Positions 1 through 12,100 of a DNA stretch of 64,000 bases are shown here, piece by piece. Every line of letters begins with the position of its first letter. The stretch's first letter is position 1. The DNA comes from Bolinopsis microptera (lineage: Eukaryota > Ctenophora > Tentaculata > Lobata > Bolinopsidae). The translations under genes were made by a program, and so were the position numbers. Location of the stretch: assembly GCF_026151205.1 (NCBI RefSeq), contig NC_087082.1, forward strand, positions 3,066,001 to 3,130,000. The letters run 5' to 3'. The notes under the pieces are model-generated. The model made no database searches. It had not been told where the DNA came from and saw only the letters and a program-made list of their open reading frames with translations.

Positions 1-90
1 GGTACTCTTCCACTTAGGGACTGTTTTGCTGGGGGTGATGCAACGTCAATTAATGTCAGTATTCCATAAAAACCCCAAACTGACATTGAC

Positions 91-164
91 ATTAATTGAC
101 ATTAATTGACATTAATTGACATTAATTGACATTAATTGACATTAATTGACATTAATTGACATTA
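91..164. repeat. 10-bp tandem repeat, left subterminal
   Basis: Seven perfect copies of attaattgac plus a partial one, inside the left end of the hAT-like element. Such subterminal arrays can be transposase-binding sites, but no function is shown here. Confidence 0.9.
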
Positions 165-730
165 TTCGATAAATATTCAAGATATTCACGTCTATGTAAG
201 TTAGATCGGTTCAAAAAAACAAAATGTCCTTAAATAATTATGAGTATGTTCTTATCTGTTGATCCTTAGGTTCAAAGACCACCAAAAAAATTTCAGCTTC
301 CAACTCTTCCATCTTCGGTCCCCACCGGCCACGCCCATATTTTATTGGTTTCTTATACAGGTAAAATATCTAGAATCGGCTTTTTTTAGTATGAAGGAGT
401 AATGTTAGCTGTTTAAAATTCGTTATTCAAAAATAAATGTCATGAAGGCATTTCGTTTAATGTGGGTTTTAAGTTCTGATGATGTTGAGAACCACGCCCT
501 TGGATGGCCAAGCCCATTTAAGAAAATTAAATTTCGGGAAACCGTATTATTTTAGTTTTATTGTTTAATGATCTGAATTTTTTCACATTTCACATTTCCA
601 TATGTGATAGTAGTGAATAAATTGATGATATAAACGTTCTAAAGTGCTAAAAATATGGTAGAACTACATAATCTCTGGTCGAAAAATATCATGTCAATTA
701 ATGTCAGTATTCCAAAATTTTGCAAAACTG

Positions 731-799
731 ACATTGACATTAATTGACATTAATTGACATTAATTGACATTAATTGACATTAATTGACATTAATTGACG
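731..799. repeat. 10-bp tandem repeat, right subterminal
   Basis: A second run of the same attaattgac unit just inside the right inverted repeat of the element at 31-812. It is in the same orientation as the left array, so it is not itself part of the inverted symmetry except at the outermost unit. Confidence 0.85.
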
Positions 800-824
800 T
801 TGCATTCCCCCCGTTTTGCTAGAG

Positions 825-1747
825 TAGGAACCGACCGGTCTAAGGTTTTGGCTGCCGGACCAGAAAAGACCGGATATTCCGGTTTGTCGCATTTTTCCGG
901 GCCGGAACCGGGTAATAAGAAGAAGATATTTAAGGCTGCCGGAAAATTGAGATTAATCCTTGATTGTGGGTTTTATCAATTATAATATTAAAAGCCATGT
1001 GGACACAATGAGAAAGTGCTTACAGTCCGACTAACTGTGTTCACGCCCTATTTCAAATTTCAACCAAACTTCTGCGCTGTGAGCAGCAGTCACTTGTTGA
1101 TATGTTGTGCGAGCAGTGCAGAGGTCACTGATTGATCTGCTGTATGAGCAGAGCTAGAAACGAGTTGGAATAAAATCAAAACATTGCAAGAATTCACTGC
1201 GCCTTGCCTAGCACAAATGTACAAATTGCTTCAGTAGTAAAGCCCAAGATCCAGCAGCCAGTGCAGCTCTTATAAGTTCGTGGCGTCAATATAACCGAGG
1301 ATAATGTCCAAAGTTTTTAATGGCATGATGGCCTTTGTTTTAATCCTTGACATGTAAGGGGAGTTAGCAACGGGTTTGTTTACCACAATAAAGCAGGGAC
1401 CCTCTGGGCTCTGCTTGAAATGCTCATAAGTAAAGCATAAATGGTAGCTGTTTTGACTCTAACCCACTCAAAAATCTCACATCAACGGGTCTTGAACATT
1501 CGCTGACAGATAACAGGCGACCGTGGAGGCGTGGAATTTACCGGTCACTGAGAGCAATGGACTGGATGCCCCTTAGTAAGAATTTTGACAGAAATATTAT
1601 ACATTTTAGGAACACTTAAAAAAGAAATGTCCTGTTGAATATCCGGCCAAATTTTTGGAAACCGGACCGAAACCGGAACCGGAACCGGAGATTAAAGCCG
1701 AATATCCGGCTGGAACCGGATTCAGCCGGATATCCGGTCAGTTCCTA
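825..1747. mobile_element. Second hAT-like non-autonomous element, CCGG-rich ends
   Basis: It is flanked by the 8-bp duplication tgctagag at 817-824 and 1748-1755. The termini are inverted: taggaaccgaccgg at the left, and taggaactgaccgg when the right end is reversed. Both ends carry several ccgg / ccggaa(cc) motifs (about 830-915 and 1645-1740). The 923-bp interior has no long ORF. The left duplication overlaps the right duplication of the neighbouring element (gttttgct / tgctagag share tgct), so the two elements abut. The hAT assignment rests on the 8-bp TSD only. Confidence 0.72.
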
Positions 1748-1913
1748 TGCTAGAGGAGCTTTATTTCTACTATGGTCCATGGAGATATTTCTTCTTCTGG
1801 CTATTAAATATATTTACTTGTTTACTTAAAAACTTACTATGTGTTATTTTATCGCGATGTTTCTTTTATTCACAACTAAATAATCCCCGTTTGACCCTGA
1901 ATATCCCTAACAG

Positions 1914-4900
1914 GGCTCCGTACACCTAATACATCTGAAGGACATGTACAACAGTAAGAGTGTACTGGAGGTGTACCCTGCTAAACGCAAGTTAGCCGCC
2001 AGAGTCCTCCTCATTAACCCTGAAAACAAGGTGAGTTGTACCCTGTCTTGATGATGCTATAGGTTCATTTTAGTAGATAAATTAAGGATTTACTGTGTGA
2101 TAAGGTACACAATTCTCTACTGTAGCTACTCACTAGAATATTTGGTTAGAAGTTGTAAACATAATGTAACAGTGTAAATCATTGTAAATGTAACAGTGTA
2201 AATGTAACAGTGTAAATCATTGCAAATGTAACAGTGTTAATGTAACAGTGTTACAACTCTCAGACAGTGCTGTTGAGTACATTGAACTGCCATGTAACCA
2301 TGGAGACACCCTGCTACCAACTAAAGAAGGGTGATGTGGTGGAGGATGTGGAGGTGGTCAGGGTTACTAAACGTGGGGTGTATGTCTCACTTGATGACGG
2401 TCAGTAGTCTGTACTTCAGTCAGTAGTCTGTAGTTTAGTCAGTAGCATGTAGTTCAGTCAGTAGTCTGTAGTTCAGTCAGTAGTCTGTAGTTCAGTCAGT
2501 AGTCTGTAGTTCAGTCAGTAGTCTGTAGTTCAGTCAGTAGTCTGTACTTCAGTCAGTAGTCTGTACTTCAGTCAGTAGTCTGTAGTTCAGTCAGTAGTCT
2601 GTAGTTCAGTCAGTAGTCTGTACTTCAGTCAGTAGTCTGTACTTCAGTCAGTAGTCTGTAGTTCAGTCAGTAGTCTGTAGTTCAGTCAGTAGTCTGTACT
2701 TCAGTCAGTAGTCTGTACTTCAGTCAGTAGTCTGTACTTCAGTCAGTAGTCTGTAGTTCAGTCAGTAGTCTGTAGTTCAGTCAGTAGTCTGTACTCCAGT
2801 CAGTAGTCTGTACTTCAGTCAGTAGTCTGTAGTTCAGTCAGTAGTCTGTAGTTCAGTCAGTAGTCTGTACTTCAGTCAGTAGTCTGTACTTCAGTCAGTA
2901 GTCTGTAGTTCAGTCAGTAGTCTGTAGTTCAGTCAGTAGTCTGTAGTTTAGTCAGTAGTCTGTAGTTCAGTCAGTAGTCTGTACTTCAGTCAGTAGTCTG
3001 TACTTCAGTCAGTAGTCTGTACTTCAGTCAGTAGTCTGTACTTCAGTCAGTAGTCTGTAGTTCAGTCAGTAGTCTGTACTTCAGTCAGTAGTCTGTACTT
3101 CAGTCAGTAGTCTGTACTTCAGTCAGTAGTCTGTAGTTCAGTCAGTAGTCTGTACTTCAGTCAGTAGTCTGTAGTTTAGTCAGTAGCATGTAGTTCAGTC
3201 AGTAGTCTGTAGTTCAGTCAGTAGTCTGTAGTTCAGTCAGTAGTCTGTAGTTCAGTCAGTAGTCTGTAGTTCAGTCAGTAGTCTGTACTTCAGTCAGTAG
3301 TCTGTACTTCAGTCAGTAGTCTGTACTTCAGTCAGTAGTCTGTACTTCAGTCAGTAGTCTGTACTTCAGTCAGTAGTCTGTAGTTCAGTCAGTAGTCTGT
3401 ACTTCAGTCAGTAGTCTGTAGTTTAGTCAGTAGCATGTAGTTCAGTCAGTAGTCTGTAGTTCAGTCAGTAGTCTGTAGTTCAGTCAGTAGTCTGTAGTTC
3501 AGTCAGTAGTCTGTAGTTCAGTCAGTAGTCTGTACTTCAGTCAGTAGTCTGTACTTCAGTCAGTAGTCTGTACTTCAGTCAGTAGTCTGTAGTTCAGTCA
3601 GTAGTCTGTAGTTCAGTCAGTAGTCTGTACTTCAGTCAGTAGTCTGTACTTCAGTCAGTAGTCTGTAGTTCAGTCAGTAGTCTGTACTTCAGTCAGTAGT
3701 CTGTACTTCAGTCAGTAGTCTGTAGTTCAGTCAGTAGTCTGTAGTTCAGTCAGTAGTCTGTAGTTTAGTCAGTAGTCTGTAGTTCAGTCAGTAGTCTGTA
3801 CTTCAGTCTAGTCAGTCTTTATATCACTTGTATTAATACTGCCGTGTATGAACCTCGAGACCTCATGCTATGGTCAATATGAATGATAATGAACAAAAAT
3901 GAATATGATTATATCGTATAAATGATAGTGAATACGAAAGTTTTAGTTATTGATGGATTGCACTACCCCGAGGCAGTACTCTGCATTAACGCCTTAAAAT
4001 GTTTAATTACAATCAATTTAAAGATATACACACATACATAAATATAATAACACTATTAGGGAATGAAAATAGTTCTTATCTCTTACATTAATTTAGAACA
4101 GTAATACAGAGTCTGAAAGAATGTCACAGATATCTTATCAGGAAAATGGCAGTGAAATTGTTGGATGGCGTGTAGCATTGTAAAATACCTCGAAGATAGT
4201 CATATTTCGTTCTGCGATAAAAGTTTTGTGTTTCGTTGCTGTACTTCCCGCAACTTTAATCACACCTTTTATCACACTTCCTATCAGATATCACGGGATT
4301 TGTCCACCTGAAGAAGCTGCAAGACAAGGAGACAGAGAAAGTTGGAGCTAATTTCAAGGCTGGAACACAGCACAAAGCCAGAGTCATGGGCTTCAGGGTC
4401 CTGGATAACTTGGTAAGTACTATCTACACTCCGGACCTAGTGTATAACACCTTTACACTCGGTACTTTTAGTTATTGGTCGAATTATAAAATATTGGCAC
4501 AGTTTTTTTTCAGTTTTTCTCTGTTGCGAAGTAGAATTGTTTTCTTCTGAACTACAAGCGTATGCCCGCCAAATAGGTTCAGCTAAACGAATAATCAACA
4601 CTCGTGACCATCTATATTTGTTAACAATGAAATATCCCAGGTCCAACTATCTTTAAGACAGTCAGATCTAGATAAACCATTTCTGTCGTACCACGATATA
4701 ACAGTGTGCAGTGTTGTCATGGCTACTATAGTCAGCATTGAGGACTTCGGGCTGGTTGTTAAGCTTGCGGATAACATCAGAGGTAATTATTCTGTAATGT
4801 CTCCAGTTTATTTAGCACCACGTAGATGTTCCATTTAACCTAATGTATTATTGATTTGTCATTAAATTCTCTGTTCCACAAAACCAGCCTTTGATACATC

Positions 4901-6195
4901 TCGTGAGTTATACGATAAGATATTACACATCATCTGAGCGTTTTATTAATCCGACGATCTAACTGAGCACGTGACCGCAGGTTTTGTACCGAAGATCCAC
5001 ATGGCTGATATCAACATCAAGAACCCAGCTCTCAAGTTTAAACAGAATCAGAGGGTCAAAGCGAAGGTGCTGACTGTAGACCCTTCTAAACGCAGACTGA
5101 CTCTAACATTGAAACGGAGTGTCGTCAAAAACAGGTTTCTTTATTGATCATCATGTTGATTTCTAATCCGTGATCGGTACAAGAAGTTTATCAACCAGAG
5201 TGAGATTTAATTTGTCTGAATTACGAAATTTTCAACTTTAACATTTTTCGTTTTCTAAAAGTTATTCGTTGTCTCAAAACTACGACCAGAAGTAATAAAA
5301 CCTGTGGTTCCTAGTACGGCAGATGTGACAGGATACGAGACACTTGAAAAGAACCAACAAGTAACTGGTTGGATAGCTGCCATAAAACAGTTTGGTATCA
5401 TCATGAACTTCACCTCTAAAATCAGGGTATGCAGAGGAGCGATTTTCTTTAACTCAAATATGATCTTAGTAACAGTTTACGACTTTTTTAAACATCTTCT
5501 GTTGTGTGTTCTGGAGATGCAATTTTTTCCCGATTAGGATTAAAGTTGCTTAATTGTTAATCCTTACCATCCTCAGGGTTTGGTTCACTCAAGTGAAATA
5601 TCCAACGTGCCTATGACCGAGGCAGATATATGCAAACTGTACAGACTCGGGCAGGTCAGTTTATAAAATATGGTTTTTCTGTAATTTCGCGCCTTTGTAC
5701 AAAGAAAACGTGGTCGGGGCAGTCACATTTTAAATTCTAAAGCGGAACGCGCGGAGACGTATTTGCTGAAAATTTGTCATCACGCGAATACATTACCACA
5801 TCCGTGTAGAATTACCGAATAACGGGGGAAAATTTCGACATCGAATCCCGCTTTTCGCGGCGCGAGAGAATATTCGCGAAAAGTATGGGACGAACGTAAG
5901 GTTTGACATTGGATTTGAGAGGGTACATATACTTAGAGGCTAGAGCCTGGATCACGTGAACCGCTATACCGGGTTTTTATACTGTGCATTTTCCTTTCCC
6001 CGAGAAGTCCGGTGTATATGCAACTTTATGATCTCATGACTTTCATTTCAGGTTCTTTCTTGCCGAGTGGTCCACGTGAACCCAGAGAAAGAGAAGCTGT
6101 CTCTCAGTTTGAACCTACTGGAGGAATTTGACACTAAAACCAGCGAAGAAAAGTCCGCCAGATGGGCTAGACGAGGACAAATTCACTCCTGCACA
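1914..6195 (+). CDS. PDCD11: RRP5 exons 1-8: S1 domains
   Basis: This block contains the tail of one S1 domain (GSVHLIHLKD, exon 1) and three more complete S1 folds. One spans exons 2-4 (KKGDVVEDVE ... GFVHLKKL ... ARVMGF), one exons 4-5 (GFVPKIHMADI, VKAKVLTVDPSKRRLTL), one exons 6-8 (QQVTGWIAAIKQFGIIM, GLVHSSEIS, VLSCRVVHVNPEKEKLSLSL). The G-[FL]-V-[HP] turn and the (A/C)RV-x-DP-x-K-(K/R)-L-x-LSL strand are the S1 hallmarks. Exon 6 could at first be read as starting upstream, but only the acceptor at 5313-5314 gives the right phase after exon 5. Confidence 0.9.
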
Positions 6196-9100
6196 GTAAG
6201 ATAAACAGTCTCTCTTATTGGTTCACATTCACACTTAAATAAATCTGCACTTCGTTACGACAGCACTATATCACGACAAGGTTATCATGGGTTAGGGTTA
6301 TAGCGCTGTTGTAATCATATAGGGTGGAACCATCTGTAAAGCTGGCAATTTACTGTCCGTATCTGTTAAAGTCAGCTCTACAATTATCCTTACTACATAC
6401 CGATGCTGTTTGCATCCTTACAAACACTGATGAGGGGGGGGGGGGGGGGGGGTCCAAGGGGAACTTTGGGGAACTTTGGGAAAGTCCCCCAAGATTTCTG
6501 AAGTTCCCCAAAAAAAAGTTCCCCAAAACTCCCCAAAGTTCCCCAAAATTCCCCAAAATTATTCAAAATTATTCAAAATTATTCTAAATTATTCAAAATT
6601 ATTCAAAATTATTCAAAATTATTCAAAATTTCTCTAATATACATTAATACCCATTAATGTTAACATGTATGTTATTATAAGGTATAATCTTAACTTACTT
6701 GTTGATACTTGCAGCATGATAATTTTTTTGGCATGATAATTTTTTTGGGGAACTTTGGGGAACTTTGGGGAATTTTGGGGAACTTTCTGAAGTTCCCCAA
6801 AAAAAAGTTCCCCAAAATTCCCCAAAATTATTTGTTTCATTGATAATTTTTTTGGGGAACTTTAATTTGGGAAAGTCCCCCAGGTTTCCTGAAGTTCCCC
6901 AAAAAAAAGTTCCCCAAAACTCCCCAAAGTTCCCCTTGGACCCCCCCCCCTGATGACACTATTGCAGGTACTGTCACGTGCTAAAGGTGTAATCGAGGGC
7001 TTTATAGTACAACTAGACGCTACTAAAGAAGAAGCATTCCTCCCAACCCACCACCTATCAGATTACGCCACACTGTCTGATCAGAAAACTAAACATCTCC
7101 AGCCAGGTTCCAAGATTGAACCTGTCCTTGTAATCAGCAAGAAAATGAAGAAGGTTAACGTCACCGCCAAATCGTCCATCGTCAGCTGGGCCAAAAGTTT
7201 CAAGGAAATGCCCAAAATCTCAGACCTGTCAGTGGGAGATTTTATCGTGGGCTACATCAAGGATTTCAAAGACTATGGCTGTTTTATTGAGATCGGTAAC
7301 GGTTTAGTTGGGCTGTGTCCTAAATCTTGTCTGGCTGACAATTTCGTCAGCAACCCCAAAGATGTTTACAGTTTAGGAGAGACGGTTATGTGCAAGATAA
7401 CCAACATAGATACGGAAAAGGAGCGTTTGTTGGTCAGTTTAAAGCACTCCGACGTGGGGTCAGAACCGTCTTTAACAGGATCTAAACTATTGGAGGGGTA
7501 TTTCAAGGAACTGGACACATTTGCAGATACCGTGGACCAACCTGCGGGATCTATAGTGGAATGTAACATTGAGAGCGTATCAGAGAAATGGTACGAAGTA
7601 AAAGTTGGAGAAGCGCCAGGGATGGTTGATAGAACCTGTGCTGAGGGCGAGCTAAAGGCTGGAGATAAGAGGAAAGGGGTTGTTTTGGATCACAATGCAG
7701 GAACGTATTATCTGTCTCTGGAGCCGGAACTGGTGGAGAGTGTCGAGGGAAGGGGGAAGAGGAAGAAGTTGACTAAAGGAGCTGAGATGTCTGCCACTGT
7801 AGTGTTAACGACTGAAGATTACTTTGTAGTTGTTCTACCTGGGGCTGATCACAGGTTTGTACTTTTGTGATTTCATCTCAGAAATCTTTATGATCAGTTT
7901 TTTGATGTTTAGGCCATGTTTGTGACTTAAATATGTTTTATAGTCCAAATGTTACCATGTTAGCTAAGGATCTTGATCATTGGGTTAATATTTGTATGTA
8001 CCAAGAAGAATTGTGACATTTCTGTCGAAATATCATATACCTCTGATACTTAGGGTTCTACATCTTATGATAATAAGTATCTCGCTTTAACAGTATTTAA
8101 CTCTACTAGGTTTGGGTACGTGCACCGCAGAGCTCACCTCAGTGATCTAGGAAGCAGTTACAAGGATGTCAAGTGTGGTGATGAACAAACAGTCACTATC
8201 AGCAGGGACAAGAAAGGTAAGACCAGTCAGTCTGTACTTATTATCTCGTGGACATTATAGTTGTAGTTTGTTTTCAATTTGTATTTGGACAAATGTTAAG
8301 TTTTCGGGAAGTAAGGATTACACATTTTAGTTTAAAAAGTCATAAAATGTTATCAAACATTGATTTGGGTCGGGTATTTAATCAAGTATCACCGATATCA
8401 TCATCAATTTCATAGATAGAAAATATTGAATTTAAAAAGAATACAACTATAACTGCAATACCGTCCAATTTCTTTATGGCTTTACAATCTACATCACGAT
8501 AAACTATTAAACAATCGTTAAACAGACAAGACAAGATAAAGAAATTAACAAATGGCGAAACAAAATTATAACGTCCAATATTATGCTCGCTCGATTAAAT
8601 TTTCTCTCAAGATTGGCGGCCTCAGTGCAGCAGGCGCTCTGTGATGTTCACTATGCGTCTGTTTCTTCCAGCTTGCCGTACATCATAACCTGCGGAAAAT
8701 GATCGTCAAAAATAGTTTCATGTTGCTTCACAAAACTATTACCTGTCACGTGATGTAAGGTACCCAGTCTGTAATCCTATTGTAATAGACAATAGTATAA
8801 CTTACCGTGGTGAGTTTAGATCGTTTGAATATGATAACTGCAGCAGCTATGATAGCACCTAGCACTAAAATACCAGCTGTTACTCCCAGTCCTATTCCCA
8901 TAGCTTTGCTCTGAAGGAGATGGGAAGTGTTATTATCTAGAGACTATAGGTCTGTTATGTTTTGTAAAATGTATACTGGACATTGCCTAACAAGTATCAA
9001 TAGCTTAAGATTGAACATATAACGAAAGCTATCATAGCACAATTTAATCAGATATTATGCAGGGCCTAATTGAGTCAAGACCTTAAAAAATTGATTTTCG

Positions 9101-12100
9101 TCATTAAGTTTATACCGTTTTGGGGTGTACAGTGACGCGTGCCTCTCCCATCATCTTATGTTGGTGGGTGTGGTTAACTGCTGAATTACAACGGTACGTG
9201 AACTCTATCGGATTAGAGATGACATTATTCTCCAGCTCACTGGTAGAAACTGTCAGGACCGACCCGGGCAGGTTGGTAGCAGTCCTCTTCACAGTTCCAC
9301 ATGTGAACCTGTCATCATCAGCGCAACTCACTGTAGTCTCAAACCCCTCCACCCCGTTCCACAGCGTCCACGACAAGTCATCCAGCGCTCTTGCCACATC
9401 TGTTTTGCAGGTTAAAGTGTAGGAGTTTCCCACTGTCACGTCCTGTTGTGCTGGGAATATCATGAAGGGGTGGAGCTCGTCTATATCGCTGATGGTCTTT
9501 TCGTTTGAAACCAGTACACCTCCTCCGCTTAAAGTCGTGATGCACTTAACTTCTGCTTTCTCGTGTTGCTCGAAATGAAGTGCACTGCCAAACTGTTTTA
9601 TGTCTGGTCTGTAGTATTCGTTGTACATGCGATCTTTAATTGTGCCGTTCATTGAGATTGAAATGTCCTCAATTGTACCCTCAACTAATTCCTTGCACTC
9701 TTCTGGCACTGCTGCGTTGAGTCCACAGGTCACAACAATTGGTTTAAACTCGTCCATACCCTCGTCCAGGTCGATGTACACGCTGTACGCTTGGAATGAG
9801 CCCTGTATCTTCTGGAATGTGGTTGCGTTAGAGCAGCTTTCTGCGGTCAGGTTGATGACCTCAGTTATTGTAGATAATACTGGGAGTGTATGTAGAGTGA
9901 AGAGTAGGATCTCCAGAAAACCAAATGCGAACTTCATCACGAAATCTGGGCTTTAACTGGAGATATTTTCTCTGTAGAAATGCTATACTGAGAACAACAA
10001 TGAACAAGGTCAAACTACAAACGAAGATTATATAAATAAACTAAATGTAGGAAGTAAATAATATCAAAACTGAAAGGTAATGGTCACGAATTTCTATCAG
10101 GAATATTTCTTAATAATAATATTTGGCCTATAAAACTCAATTATCTCGACGAGTAAACGGCCATTTGTGAGACATATCACCATCATACATTCCATCGAAA
10201 GACAAAAGATAAATATCACATCAAACTGCGGTAATTGTAACGTCTTACACTTATCTATATTATCGAGATTATTGTTAAAGGCTTATACTTAAGGATTATA
10301 TTATATATAATATAATCCTTAAGTATAAGCCTTATGATATAGCCATATGATATAGTATATATACTATATCATATGATTATAATTATAAGTTTTGTTTTGT
10401 ATTGCTTGTTTAGGGAGCATTCTTACCAGATTGGTCCAGGGTGTGTAAAAATAAAAACCGGACGTCAATTCCGAAGCGTGAACATGACGCCTTTTCATAA
10501 AAGAAGATCCCATTAAACTATTCGTATGTTTACGTAACTAATTATTCGAGATCGATTCTCAAATGTATCGCAGATTACGTCCATCAATTGTAATATAAAG
10601 CGAACTTTGTCAAACAAAACCTTCTCCTCGCTTGGATACTTGGATGTCACGTTTTTAGAGATTCTTGGCATTGTCTCACCAAAATGATAAAGCATGTCCC
10701 AAAACATGGACAATTAAGACAATACTGAGCAGAATTGAGGGAGCTGAAACTGTTCTGTGCACAAAACTCGGAACCCTCAACACTACTTATAGCCCCCACT
10801 CTCCAGGTACGAGACTGTTACTCTCATTTGTGAGTCCCACCCCCGAGACCGCTACCTCGCAACCACAACTTAAGAGGAGGAGAGAAGACCATGTTATCAA
10901 GTTTGACGATATCAATATAGGAGAAGTTTACACTGTCACTGTAAAGAGTGTAAAGCAACTTCAGCTCAACGTTCAGCTTAGTCAGAAGGTATTTGGAGTT
11001 AGCAAGTCAGATTTGTTAATGGTAATTCCTTGCATTCCAGATGTCTGTATGTCTGGTTGTCATGACGTACTGTAAATCGCACTAGTTTTATTTAGGTACT
11101 TGTGAGCTTAGATCAGAATTTTTAAAGTTTAATAAATATTTCAAATATCTTTATAACAGGTAAACGGAAGAGTACACATCACAGAAGTCACTGATTCGCC
11201 TAAACCTAGTAGTAACCCGCTCAAGGAATACAAACATGGTGATAGTCTACATGTGAAACTCATCGGATTCAGGTTAGTTCTACTGGTAACCGGGCAGAAT
11301 ATCTCTCTTTTGAACTAAAGACAATTAGCATTGAGAGTGACACTCTTAGGATTACTCCATGCCATATATCGTACCGACTGTTTCGAGATCCACTCGATTA
11401 TAAGACTTAATAGCCAATTGCAATTAAACAATTTATTAATTAATTAAATTTAGGCATTCCAAGACCCACCGCTACCTCCCAATAACTCGGACTGACTACG
11501 TGAGATCAATGGGCGAGTTTAGTCTACGTGACTCTGTCATCAACTCAACTAAAGTCAGGGAAATCAAGGAGAACGAGAAGGTATTGTGCATGATGCCCAA
11601 ATATATGCATACTCTTTGTGACGTCATCAATATGATGACGTCATCTATGCTGAACTGCTTGTCTCATACTCATAGACTCGCAGTTCACGGTCGAACCACA
11701 ATGTTTATTGCTTGGTTTATCCTGCAAACTTTAATTTGATCCAAACCATGTAAAAATGAATATTCATTTTTGAAGAAACACGAGCTATTTCCTCTTCAAA
11801 CAGGTATTTTTCACGATTCAGCTTTTTTCGTTTGAAACTTTAAAACTTTCACCTATGTAATAAGATCAATTTATGAAGATACAAACATTTGTAACATTGC
11901 TCTGCTTTCAAAGTTCTCACCACGTGTTGTTTTTGCCTCTTCTTACTCGTTTCACCTAGGTCGATGAAACAAAGGACTTGATATCTTCCCTAGTGGTGGG
12001 GCAGCAGATTACTGGTTACGTGAAATGTATAGACCATTCCGGTTTCCTCTGGATAAGTAAGTTTTACATCTCAAACTCAATGTTTTAAATTCTACTGACA

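Larger units (their letters stand above)
31..812. mobile_element. Non-autonomous hAT-like DNA transposon (TIR + 8-bp TSD)
   Basis: The element is bounded by an 8-bp direct duplication, gttttgct, at 23-30 and 813-820. Its ends are inverted repeats: the left end reads gggggtgatgcaacgtcaat and the right end, reversed, gives almost the same, running on into ttaatgtca. Behind each terminus are 10-bp tandem repeats (attaattgac). No transposase ORF is present in its 782 bp, so it would need enzymes from elsewhere. An 8-bp duplication is typical of the hAT superfamily; the superfamily call is inference, the TIR/TSD structure is seen directly. Confidence 0.75.

Noticed and set aside
2400-3818. CRISPR-like array
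   Set aside because: Units are contiguous 19-mers with no spacers, in an intron of an animal gene.
5262-5426. Longer version of RRP5 exon 6 starting at 5262
   Set aside because: It does not match the phase of exon 5; the acceptor at 5313-5314 (cctag/TACGG) does, and gives the expected S1 sequence.
6324-6953. ORFs rich in SPKFPK / VPQKKVPQN
   Set aside because: Translation of the MITE's ccccaaagtt modules; low complexity, no start context.
9120-9956. Plus-strand ORFs of 100 and 111 aa
   Set aside because: They are antisense shadows of the Ig-like exon 9116-9940.
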